Notes under the pieces: model-generated
Told to the model about the DNA's origin: nothing
The model's input: only the letters and a program-made list of their open reading frames with translations
Database searches by the model: none
Position numbers and translations under genes: made by a program
Assembly: GCA_900556575.1 (NCBI GenBank)
Contig: USPO01000106.1
Span: 1-6,043 of the forward strand
Source: an uncultured Eubacteriales bacterium
GTDB lineage: Bacteria; Bacillota; Clostridia; UBA1381
Length of the DNA stretch: 6,043 nt
Direction of reading: 5' to 3'
Shown: positions 1 to 6,043 of the stretch, piece by piece
How the letters are laid out: every line of letters begins with the position of its first letter
Position numbering within the stretch: the stretch's first letter is position 1

Positions 1-97
1 GCAAAATTTTTTTGCTTTTTTGCATTTTACCTATTGACTTTTTATAGTTGGTCTTTTTTATTAATTCTCCGCATACCGGACAATGTATATCAAACAT
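1..97 (-). CDS. Start of a small zinc-knuckle (CPVCG) protein, truncated at the left edge
   Basis: The minus strand opens an ATG at 97-95 and stays open for 32 codons to the edge. It reads MFDIHCPVCGELIKK and then a lysine-rich stretch ending KSKKIL. C-P-V-C-G at residues 6-10 is a typical half of a zinc ribbon; a second Cys pair would be expected beyond the window. A purine-rich GAGG lies 10 nt upstream of the ATG (108-111), with AAAGGG even closer. Only 20 nt separate this ATG from the stop of gene 3, so it is probably the next gene of the same transcription unit. No function can be given from this fragment. Lysines may favour nucleic acid or acidic-protein contact, but that is speculation. 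Confidence 0.65.
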   Translation of the reverse strand, partial: MFDIHCPVCGELIKKTNYKKSIGKMQKSKKIL

Positions 98-117
98 TTT
101 TCCCTTTCCTCTTTTCT

Positions 118-708
118 TTAATTAATTTCTAAATTTATATATGATTTTTTGCTTGCCGCAACTTCAACTTTAGGTTCTTCACTGCCCTTAACAAAAAATA
201 CCGTATCTTCTTCTGCGGGTATATCTATCGGCATAATATATTTTATATCTTCTCTTCCTTTAAAAGTATAATAAATATTATCACGTCCAAACGGACATTC
301 CGAATTTATTATTATTTTATATCCGTTTCCAAGCTTCTCCACCGTTCCCCGTCTTACCAATATTCTTACATTATACGGCACTCCGATAAAACTGACAGAC
401 TCGGCTATTACTTCATCTCCCTCATCAGAATTATATACAAGCTGTATAACATAAAAATCTCTTTCTTCTGCCTTTGCGAAATTCTTTATTCTGAATTTTT
501 CCAAATTTACTCTATCGTCCTTTGTTATTCTCTTATCGTTCCAATCACCGGAGTTATCCGCTTCCTTGCGGTATCTTATATAGAATTTATTAGTCTTATT
601 TTCTATGCTGCTATTAAACTTCTCCTTTATATCGTTTCCTAAAGTTAAAACGACTGTCGTTTCCGCTCTGCTTTTGGTATTTATTACTTTCATCTCTATT
701 TCAGCCAT
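118..708 (-). CDS. Uncharacterised 196-aa strand-rich cytosolic protein
   Basis: I do not recognise this protein. The start at 708 is set by AAGGAG 9 nt upstream; longer in-frame readings to 729 or 774 lack a good site. The sequence is rich in alternating hydrophobic/polar strands: TTVVLTL (17-23), KFYIRYR (41-47), RDFYVIQLVY (83-92), ESVSFIGV (103-110), VRILVRR (114-120), YKIIIN (130-135), IYYTFKG (145-151), TVFFVKG (169-175). This suggests two small beta domains, about 4-110 and 113-196, possibly beta-sandwich type. There is one cysteine (C138), no signal peptide, no membrane segment and no visible catalytic motif. It is third in the minus-strand series, 105 nt after gene 2 and 20 nt before gene 4, so it is probably co-expressed. 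A binding or adaptor role beside the tubulin-like protein is possible, but only inferred from position. Confidence 0.85.
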   Translation of the reverse strand: MAEIEMKVINTKSRAETTVVLTLGNDIKEKFNSSIENKTNKFYIRYRKEADNSGDWNDKRITKDDRVNLEKFRIKNFAKAEERDFYVIQLVYNSDEGDEVIAESVSFIGVPYNVRILVRRGTVEKLGNGYKIIINSECPFGRDNIYYTFKGREDIKYIMPIDIPAEEDTVFFVKGSEEPKVEVAASKKSYINLEIN

Positions 709-717
709 TTTGTTTTG

Positions 718-723
718 CTCCTT
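718..723 (-). promoter_or_regulatory. Ribosome binding site of gene 3 (AAGGAG), sets start at 708
   Basis: AAGGAG, inside AAAAAGGAG, lies 9 nt before the ATG at 708-706. In-frame starts further upstream (TTG at 774, ATG at 729) have no comparable site, and the ribosome binding site itself would fall inside the longer readings. The short form is therefore preferred. Confidence 0.85.
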
Positions 724-813
724 TTTCATATATTGCCGGACATATACTGTTCTGTAATTCCGACTGCGTTTCAATCAAAAATGCTAAAACTCTCCCGACA
801 TCTTCAATTCATT

Positions 814-2601
814 TTACGGCTTAAAATAAGGCAGACTTTTCGATGCCTCTTTATCACATTTCACATACTGCAAAAGCTGTATTACATTTTTTCTATACAT
901 TTCTTTATCCTCGTTTATAGATATATCCTTAATATCTATTCCCGGATGTCTATCCAGATATAGTGTAAACAACGATGCACCAGCAGTAGGAACACATCCA
1001 TTAAATGTTCGGACTGAGGCTTCATTTCCTTCCACAACACCTTCTACATATTCCTTCAGCACTTTTTCAAAGTCTGTATTATCTTCTATTTCATTATCCA
1101 CCTTTTCTAAATCAATACAATTAAGAAGTTCATCTATACTGCATCCGAGCGGTGCATTCTCTTTAATTGCAGATGTTACAAATTCTGCTTTTATTGACTT
1201 AAATATCATTCCCATTGCATTGTTTAACTTTCCTATCAACGATATATCATAAGAATTTATTTCCTCTTTTAATTCATCCTCTTTTTCGCTTACATATTTA
1301 TACAAAGCATCACAAAATTCATATTTCGAATTTTCCCCAAGCGTATTTACAATATCCTCGTAACCTTCATCATACTTACCTATATCACTGCAAAAAACTC
1401 TCGACTCACTTCTTCTGTCGATAAGCCTTTGATCAATAACTTTTGGAATAATTCCTATATCGTCAAGTCTTTCACATTTTTTTACAATCTTTGCCGCTAT
1501 CTTTTGCATATTTTCATTTGTAATAACTTTTTCGCTGTTTTTCGTTATTATCCTTTTGTGAATATTTTCCAAATCATTCATTGCTGTTTCTGCCGCACTT
1601 CTTACAGGAGATACAACTTCAACCGACTCTTTCTTTTTTATAAACAAAAACACTTTTTTGTCTATTTTTTCTTCCTTTTTTTCGAGAAGGTATGGTATTC
1701 TTTTTGAATCATCCGCACTTATCCCCTTCATCAATTCTCCCCGTGCATTCATTATTTCTTCGTCAATAATTTCTCCTATATTATCAGATACATCATTGGC
1801 TATCGTTGTTTTTGTTCCTTTTTCCGTATGATGTTCAAGCAGCGAAATGCACAGCTTGTATACCATGAAAGCACGTATATTGCTTTCATACAATGATATC
1901 GTTGTCCATGTATATCCATTTTCATCAACCGTATCAACATCATTCAACATATGCTCTGTTCGTCCCAATGATATCATCAGCGTTATAAATGCGACTGTTT
2001 TTGATGTAAAATACAAATCTTTGTCATTGACCATTCTCGGTATATGAAGAATTTTTGAATTAGCTGTGCTTTGAATAAGCTTCATCAGAAATTCTCTTGC
2101 CTTTTTTCCATATTCAAACTCATCTGCTTCTTTAATTCTTGATAAATTTATAATCCCTATACAAATATATCGTATTCTGATACCCATAGATCTTACGTCA
2201 TTCTGAAAAACCGACAAATCACCGACAAATTTCTCTACATCAAGGTCCTTATATATTTCATCATTCATATCGGTTATTATGTAAACATCTACACTACTTC
2301 CGTTAGCCGCACTTATAAGATCGTTATTTTGAAAACTTTTGATTGCATCCTTTAGAGCCTCATCTACATTACCTTCATTATCATGTATATCTATCACATA
2401 GTTCTTCTCATGCATTGTCTTCTGCACAAGAGTATCCTCTCTAAACTGTGAAACTCTTTCTTTCAACACTGATAAATCGCTTGATTTTTTACCTACATAT
2501 ATATAGATTGAATTATTACAATGTCCTGCAAATGCCTTAAGTGAAATACCGCGGCTAAATTCACGAACTACCATTCTTATATCTCTATTATCTACAATCA
2601 T
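814..2601 (-). CDS. Uncharacterised 595-aa protein with N-terminal alpha/beta domain, possibly a degenerate VWA domain
   Basis: I do not recognise a named family with certainty. The start at 2601 is chosen for its AAGGAG site; a 20-residue longer reading from 2661 is open but runs through a hairpin. The first 190 residues alternate hydrophobic strands and helices: SIYIYVG (31-37), NYVIDI (67-72), VDVYIITD (104-111), IRIRYICIGI (141-150), KILHIP (183-188). VDVYIITD followed about 30 residues later by MGIRIRYICIGI has the spacing and character of the 'iiiTDG ... gi.vytIGig' part of von Willebrand A domains. However, the metal-binding DxSxS after strand 1 is absent (VGKKSS instead). The rest is mostly helical and charged (for example 425-450 and 500-525) with a lysine-rich stretch at 308-326. 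No signal peptide or membrane segment is visible. It lies between the tubulin-like gene and a strand-rich protein gene in one direction, suggesting a partner or regulator of the filament protein. The VWA reading is tentative. Confidence 0.85.
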   Translation of the reverse strand: MIVDNRDIRMVVREFSRGISLKAFAGHCNNSIYIYVGKKSSDLSVLKERVSQFREDTLVQKTMHEKNYVIDIHDNEGNVDEALKDAIKSFQNNDLISAANGSSVDVYIITDMNDEIYKDLDVEKFVGDLSVFQNDVRSMGIRIRYICIGIINLSRIKEADEFEYGKKAREFLMKLIQSTANSKILHIPRMVNDKDLYFTSKTVAFITLMISLGRTEHMLNDVDTVDENGYTWTTISLYESNIRAFMVYKLCISLLEHHTEKGTKTTIANDVSDNIGEIIDEEIMNARGELMKGISADDSKRIPYLLEKKEEKIDKKVFLFIKKKESVEVVSPVRSAAETAMNDLENIHKRIITKNSEKVITNENMQKIAAKIVKKCERLDDIGIIPKVIDQRLIDRRSESRVFCSDIGKYDEGYEDIVNTLGENSKYEFCDALYKYVSEKEDELKEEINSYDISLIGKLNNAMGMIFKSIKAEFVTSAIKENAPLGCSIDELLNCIDLEKVDNEIEDNTDFEKVLKEYVEGVVEGNEASVRTFNGCVPTAGASLFTLYLDRHPGIDIKDISINEDKEMYRKNVIQLLQYVKCDKEASKSLPYFKP

Positions 2602-2608
2602 TTCAATT

Positions 2609-2614
2609 CTCCTT
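2609..2614 (-). promoter_or_regulatory. Ribosome binding site of gene 2 (AAGGAG), sets start at 2601
   Basis: AAGGAG on the minus strand lies 7 nt before the ATG at 2601-2599. The alternative upstream ATG at 2661 in the same frame would begin 3 nt after the previous stop, lacks a comparable site, and would translate through the perfect hairpin. The downstream ATG is therefore preferred. Confidence 0.85.
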
Positions 2615-2620
2615 ATTATA

Positions 2621-2649
2621 AAGAACAGCCGCCTTTCACGGCTGTTCTT
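2621..2649 (-). promoter_or_regulatory. Intercistronic hairpin with perfect 11-bp stem
   Basis: The arms AAGAACAGCCG and CGGCTGTTCTT (2621-2631 and 2639-2649) are exact inverted complements around a 7-nt loop. The hairpin sits in the 63-nt gap between the stop of the tubulin-like gene and the ATG of the next gene, and ends 6 nt before that gene's AAGGAG site. On the minus strand it is followed by TATAATAAGG rather than a run of U, so it is not a typical strong intrinsic terminator. It could act as an mRNA-stability or processing element, a partial attenuator, or a modulator of translation of gene 2. The structure is seen; the role is inferred. Confidence 0.75.
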
Positions 2650-2664
2650 ATTCAAAATCATATT

Positions 2665-5600
2665 TTAAAGTTCTTCTCTAAGCTTATAGTAGAAATACCT
2701 TAGAATTGAGTACGGTGTTGAAATTTCATCCGAAAGTGCGTCAAAATATCCTTTTTCAGCATATTGCTGTGCCTTCTGATTGATTTTATCAATATTCAAC
2801 TCCCTATTTAAGCAATATTCATCTCCGTTAGACATTAACTTCTTCTCCAAGTCTGCTGTAAGCAGCTGCTTAGTATCACTTAAAATCTGATCGTTTACAA
2901 CATTTCCATTCATGGATAATTCTGTTGCTTCCTTTACCATTAAATCTCTTGTATCCTTGTCAACTTTTTTCCAGAATGTATAGAATACAAAATAGTTTCC
3001 ATATATTTTTTCAAATGAATTTGCAAGACCATAATAGTAAAGCATTTTTTCGACATCACCCTCTAAATACTTCCATCTATCTTCTGCCGTAACATTATAT
3101 ACCAATCTTGTTTTTACAAGCTTAACAAACTGGCTGACTGCCTCATCAAATCCATGAAGTATCTTATCTCTTTCTGCCTTTTTAGCTTCCTCCTCTTGAA
3201 GTTTTGCTTTCTGCTCTTCTGCCTTAGCAAGAAAATCATCAATAAGCTCAAAATTCTTCTCAAGATTAAGAAGTGCATCATAATTCTTTCTGTAATACAA
3301 CTTAATATTATACTGCTCCGGATCATCAGCGAAATTCGTAAAGCCCCATGAATCATTAACCGCAATAGGCTGTTTTGTAAATACTACATCCGGCATAAGG
3401 AGCGGCATTTCTTCTGACGGTGTATCTGACTTTACAGCGGCTATACCTCTCTCAAAACTGCCCGATATTATTTCCTTGATTCTCTCGTCTCTTTCTATTA
3501 CAAGAGGATTATTTATAGTTTTATCATAATCTATGAGTCTTGTATAATAAGCATTGCTTCCTATCGAATCATCATGTATAATCATGCCGTATTTAAATGC
3601 TTTATTTACAGCTTCCTCAACCTTTGCAAGTGCTGCTATTTCAACATTGCTTACATAGCCATCTCCGCTCTTAACCCACATTTCACGCGGGAATATACTC
3701 GGAAGTCTTGTCCAGTTCTCTTCCCCCGCTTCATTTAAATGCAAACCCTTGGTATTTGCATTTATAGATCTTGTATATACAATATCAGCATCTTTTGTTC
3801 TTGCTATCATGGCAATCGGTATACAAGCATAATTTGTGACATAATCAATAGAACTTGCATTCTTCTTTGTACACACTGTAACACCGGCACTGCCGTTGGC
3901 TGCAACAACTCTCTTAATTGCGTTATACAACTCAACAGCACCGTCCGGGCATGTAATATACGCTTTGCTTGCCGCAAAATCATTCAACGATACTCCGCCA
4001 GTAACTTGGCATAACGGCATTGCGCTGTTTCTTAATCTATCGAATATATTTTTAGCTGCTTTATCAAGAATTTCTCTTCTTCTTTCTGCATAATCCTCTC
4101 CGGTATCAAGCAATTCATCTATATCTTTTGCACTAACTTCTGTCTCTGAATAATATGCCAGTATAAACCTTTCTATCGCCTGCTGATAAAAGTTATCAAG
4201 AACCGCATCAAACGATTTAACAATCTCAGAATACGCATCAAAATAGCCATCGTCTGATGTCATCCTCTTCATTATATCAGGCTCAGAAATAAGCTCAGAA
4301 AACTTAGTTTTAAATTTATCTATAAACTCCTCGCTTATATAATCATTCAGGCACTCTTTCAATCTTCGTGCATCTTTATTTGCCTCATTAAGATTTACAA
4401 CATCGACACTATATACTGTTTGTGAATCATTCGTTGTCATATTCGTATTAACCACAAGACTTGAATTGTTCTTAAGTATATCCTTCACATAATCAAATAC
4501 TTCGGTATAAATTGAGAATATCTTATCATTCTGTTTATTTACATCTTCTATTAAGCCTTGAATTATTTCTTCGCAATATGATTTTATCTTCATACTATAC
4601 TGAAAATATTTATATACTGTATCTTCAATATCATCGCAGGCCTTATCTGAACTTTCTTTATTTAAACCAAATAATCCTCCATCTACCTTTGAAGCCCTTT
4701 CATTAATCATAGCATCTAAATCTTGCGTTAAAAACTTTTCATTATCTTTTGACTGGTCAGCATAAAGTTCCTTTTTTAATTCATTTAAACTTTCAACTAT
4801 ACCGGCACATCCGCCATCCATTTTCCTTGATGAAATAAGCTTAGATACATAATACGGACCACCCGATTCGTTATTACTCTTAAAATAGGTATCTAATCTA
4901 TCCATCATTTCTTTAGACAGCTCATCCTTCAAATCCGCACTTATTTGCTTTAAACTTAACTCCAAACTATTATATTTATTCTGGTAAGAACTCAAAAGCT
5001 TGCGTTTATATGCATTGAACTTCTCATCCCTCTTTTTCATAGAATTGGGGCTTGGTCTATCTTTTTTATCTGTTGTTATTTTATTTAACTTTATTTTATT
5101 TTTAAACTTACTGATTATTGAATCTTTATCAGTTATGCCAAAATTCAGACAATCTTTTACGTCTTTTTGAGTAACATTTCCAATTTTTTTATATTCACTC
5201 AGTACCTGCTCAAACATACTATATGCAACATACGACATAATCGCATCAACAGGTATTTTAGCTGAACCAAAGCCCATAACGCTATAACAATAGTTCGCAC
5301 TTCTCGGATACATATTGGTATCCGCTCCTTTTCCGGAGAACCATGTATTCAAGTGACTGATCATGTTATCCTGGAATGATGAAAGTACCTGAACTTCATT
5401 TCCATTTGCATCTTTCATATGACCAGCAGTAATAAGCGAAAGTACATTTTCAACCAAAACCTTTTTCGCCCTTCCCTTTATATCTCCGCCAACCATTCCG
5501 GCTGTGGTCGTGCCTGAAACCAGCGTACAGAATTTATATATATTGTTTCTCTTATCTCTCTCTTTGCCCTCACTGAACGGCCACTTATATACCCCATTGA

Positions 5601-6043
5601 CCTTTTCAAGATTCAGATAATAATCCAACTCTTTCAATGCCGCTGCACCGTTCATCAGCAATGCATCCTCTACTATTCCCTTAACGCCGAACTGTGCATC
5701 CGGAAGGAACAAATAGCCAGATACCGCATATTCTGTTAAATGAAGTTCATGTTCACAAATATCATGGATAATATACGAACCGTCAATAAACGTTCCGCTT
5801 CCGGTACCTCCCGAAATTCCAGCAACAACTATTACGCTCAGCGGAGAAATTGCAGAAACACCGTCCTTGACCTCTTCAATTGCATTACGTACCGCTGCTC
5901 TGAATTTATCGTATGTAGGTTTGTACGAAAGAATAAAACGTCCATTCTGACGAATTGCACCGCATCCTGCTCCCGATAATATAGGTGTATAATTCTTATT
6001 TTTCCACTTTTGAATATATAATGGATATGTATTAGTTGTCGCA
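2665..6043 (-). CDS. Large tubulin/FtsZ-like GTPase with long helical C-terminal region (5' end outside window)
   Basis: Predicted cytosolic, nucleotide-binding, filament-type protein of the bacterial tubulin-like (Tubulin_2 / FtsZl-1) kind. The frame is open to the right edge with no ATG, GTG or TTG upstream of a TTG at 5712. That TTG lies after the GTP-binding motif, so it is not the start and the gene is 5'-truncated. Visible length is 1125 residues (numbered from the edge). Residues 23-36 hold a G-A-G-C-G...R-Q-N-G-R-F segment. Residues 77-85 hold SGGTGSGTF, the tubulin/FtsZ phosphate-binding glycine loop. Near 258-272, FGSAKIPVDAIMSYV resembles the end of the GTPase domain in this family. 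Next come helical, charged stretches with coiled-coil character (about 335-385, 415-455, 930-962), an alpha/beta-looking segment (694-747) and a GLHLNE...W..LPSIFP element (766-785). I see no canonical NxDxxD T7 loop. No signal peptide or membrane segment is visible. The gene ends in TAA, 63 nt before gene 2. Family assignment is strong; cellular role is inference. Confidence 0.88.
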   Translation of the reverse strand, partial: ATTNTYPLYIQKWKNKNYTPILSGAGCGAIRQNGRFILSYKPTYDKFRAAVRNAIEEVKDGVSAISPLSVIVVAGISGGTGSGTFIDGSYIIHDICEHELHLTEYAVSGYLFLPDAQFGVKGIVEDALLMNGAAALKELDYYLNLEKVNGVYKWPFSEGKERDKRNNIYKFCTLVSGTTTAGMVGGDIKGRAKKVLVENVLSLITAGHMKDANGNEVQVLSSFQDNMISHLNTWFSGKGADTNMYPRSANYCYSVMGFGSAKIPVDAIMSYVAYSMFEQVLSEYKKIGNVTQKDVKDCLNFGITDKDSIISKFKNKIKLNKITTDKKDRPSPNSMKKRDEKFNAYKRKLLSSYQNKYNSLELSLKQISADLKDELSKEMMDRLDTYFKSNNESGGPYYVSKLISSRKMDGGCAGIVESLNELKKELYADQSKDNEKFLTQDLDAMINERASKVDGGLFGLNKESSDKACDDIEDTVYKYFQYSMKIKSYCEEIIQGLIEDVNKQNDKIFSIYTEVFDYVKDILKNNSSLVVNTNMTTNDSQTVYSVDVVNLNEANKDARRLKECLNDYISEEFIDKFKTKFSELISEPDIMKRMTSDDGYFDAYSEIVKSFDAVLDNFYQQAIERFILAYYSETEVSAKDIDELLDTGEDYAERRREILDKAAKNIFDRLRNSAMPLCQVTGGVSLNDFAASKAYITCPDGAVELYNAIKRVVAANGSAGVTVCTKKNASSIDYVTNYACIPIAMIARTKDADIVYTRSINANTKGLHLNEAGEENWTRLPSIFPREMWVKSGDGYVSNVEIAALAKVEEAVNKAFKYGMIIHDDSIGSNAYYTRLIDYDKTINNPLVIERDERIKEIISGSFERGIAAVKSDTPSEEMPLLMPDVVFTKQPIAVNDSWGFTNFADDPEQYNIKLYYRKNYDALLNLEKNFELIDDFLAKAEEQKAKLQEEEAKKAERDKILHGFDEAVSQFVKLVKTRLVYNVTAEDRWKYLEGDVEKMLYYYGLANSFEKIYGNYFVFYTFWKKVDKDTRDLMVKEATELSMNGNVVNDQILSDTKQLLTADLEKKLMSNGDEYCLNRELNIDKINQKAQQYAEKGYFDALSDEISTPYSILRYFYYKLREEL
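5788..5814 (-). other. Tubulin/FtsZ-type GTP-binding signature (T4 glycine loop)
   Basis: These nine codons read S-G-G-T-G-S-G-T-F. This corresponds to the GGGTG(S/T)G loop that contacts the GTP phosphates in tubulins and FtsZ. It follows a hydrophobic strand (SVIVVAGI), as expected for the Rossmann-like nucleotide-binding fold, and is followed by IDGSYIIHD, which would start the next helix. The first glycine of the classic motif is serine here. This motif is the main reason for the family call. Confidence 0.9.

Noticed and set aside
1..15. Palindromic GCAAAA/TTTTGC at the left edge, resembling a terminator
   Set aside because: It is low-complexity A/T sequence inside the open frame of the zinc-knuckle gene (Lys-rich codons), so it is more likely coding.
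735..764. Weak inverted repeat GCCGGA/TCCGAC in the gap between genes 2 and 3
   Set aside because: Only 6 bp with one G-U pair and an 18-nt loop; not beyond chance in this sequence. No convincing promoter was seen in this gap either.
2615..2620. TATAAT on the minus strand as a -10 promoter box for gene 2
   Set aside because: There is no -35-like hexamer 16-18 nt upstream (that position falls in the hairpin), and the box directly abuts the AAGGAG site, so a transcript from it would start at or after the ribosome binding site.
3114..3365. Second minus-strand frame inside the large gene
   Set aside because: It is an out-of-frame shadow of the lysine/glutamate-rich coiled-coil codons and has no ribosome site of note.
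2664..5712. Taking the TTG at 5712 as the start of the large gene
   Set aside because: The frame stays open to the right edge, and the 110 codons before it encode the SGGTGSGTF nucleotide-binding motif and flanking conserved-looking strands; the gene is truncated, not short.
5740..5979. Plus-strand open frame opposite the start of the tubulin-like gene
   Set aside because: It lies fully antisense to the conserved GTP-binding region and its product has no recognisable composition or motif. The same applies to the other short plus-strand frames across 1215-2047, 3154-4093 and 4512-4706.
1..6043. Phage or plasmid partition (TubZ-type) origin for the locus
   Set aside because: No iteron repeats, no small TubR-like DNA-binding gene and no replication or phage genes are visible, and the protein is far longer than TubZ; cannot be fully excluded without flanking sequence.

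Overview
This AT-rich window looks like a low-GC Gram-positive chromosome, probably a Clostridia/Lachnospiraceae-type Firmicute. That is inferred from base composition, strong AAGGAG-type ribosome binding sites, AT-rich codon choice and lysine-rich proteins; the species cannot be read from the window. Everything coding lies on the minus strand, so transcription runs from high to low coordinates. Four genes follow one another closely and look like one operon, cut at both window edges.

In transcription order: (1) from the right edge (6043) to 2665, a very large protein (1125 residues visible, N-terminus missing) that carries the tubulin/FtsZ-type GTP-binding signature S-G-G-T-G-S-G-T-F and further features of the bacterial 'tubulin-like' (Tubulin_2 / FtsZl-1-type) family, followed by about 850 residues of mostly helical, partly coiled-coil sequence. 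(2) After 63 nt containing a perfect 11-bp hairpin, a 595-residue cytosolic protein (2601-814) whose N-terminal third reads as an alpha/beta domain similar in layout to a degenerate von Willebrand A domain without a visible MIDAS motif. (3) After 105 nt, a 196-residue strand-rich protein of unknown function (708-118). (4) After only 20 nt, the start of a small Cys-rich protein with a C-P-V-C-G zinc-knuckle motif (97 to the left edge).

Gene context analysis has linked one family of tubulin/FtsZ-like proteins in diverse bacteria and archaea with VWA-domain proteins, a distinct GTPase and other partners, and proposed a membrane-remodelling system. If gene 2 really is a degenerate VWA protein, this window would be a Gram-positive version of that arrangement, with extra strand-rich and zinc-knuckle components. 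The system's function is not established by anything in the sequence. None of the visible proteins shows a signal peptide or membrane segment, so a cytoplasmic assembly is the simplest reading.

No tRNA, rRNA, CRISPR array, insertion sequence or convincing promoter was found. No gene-free stretch exceeds about 105 nt.
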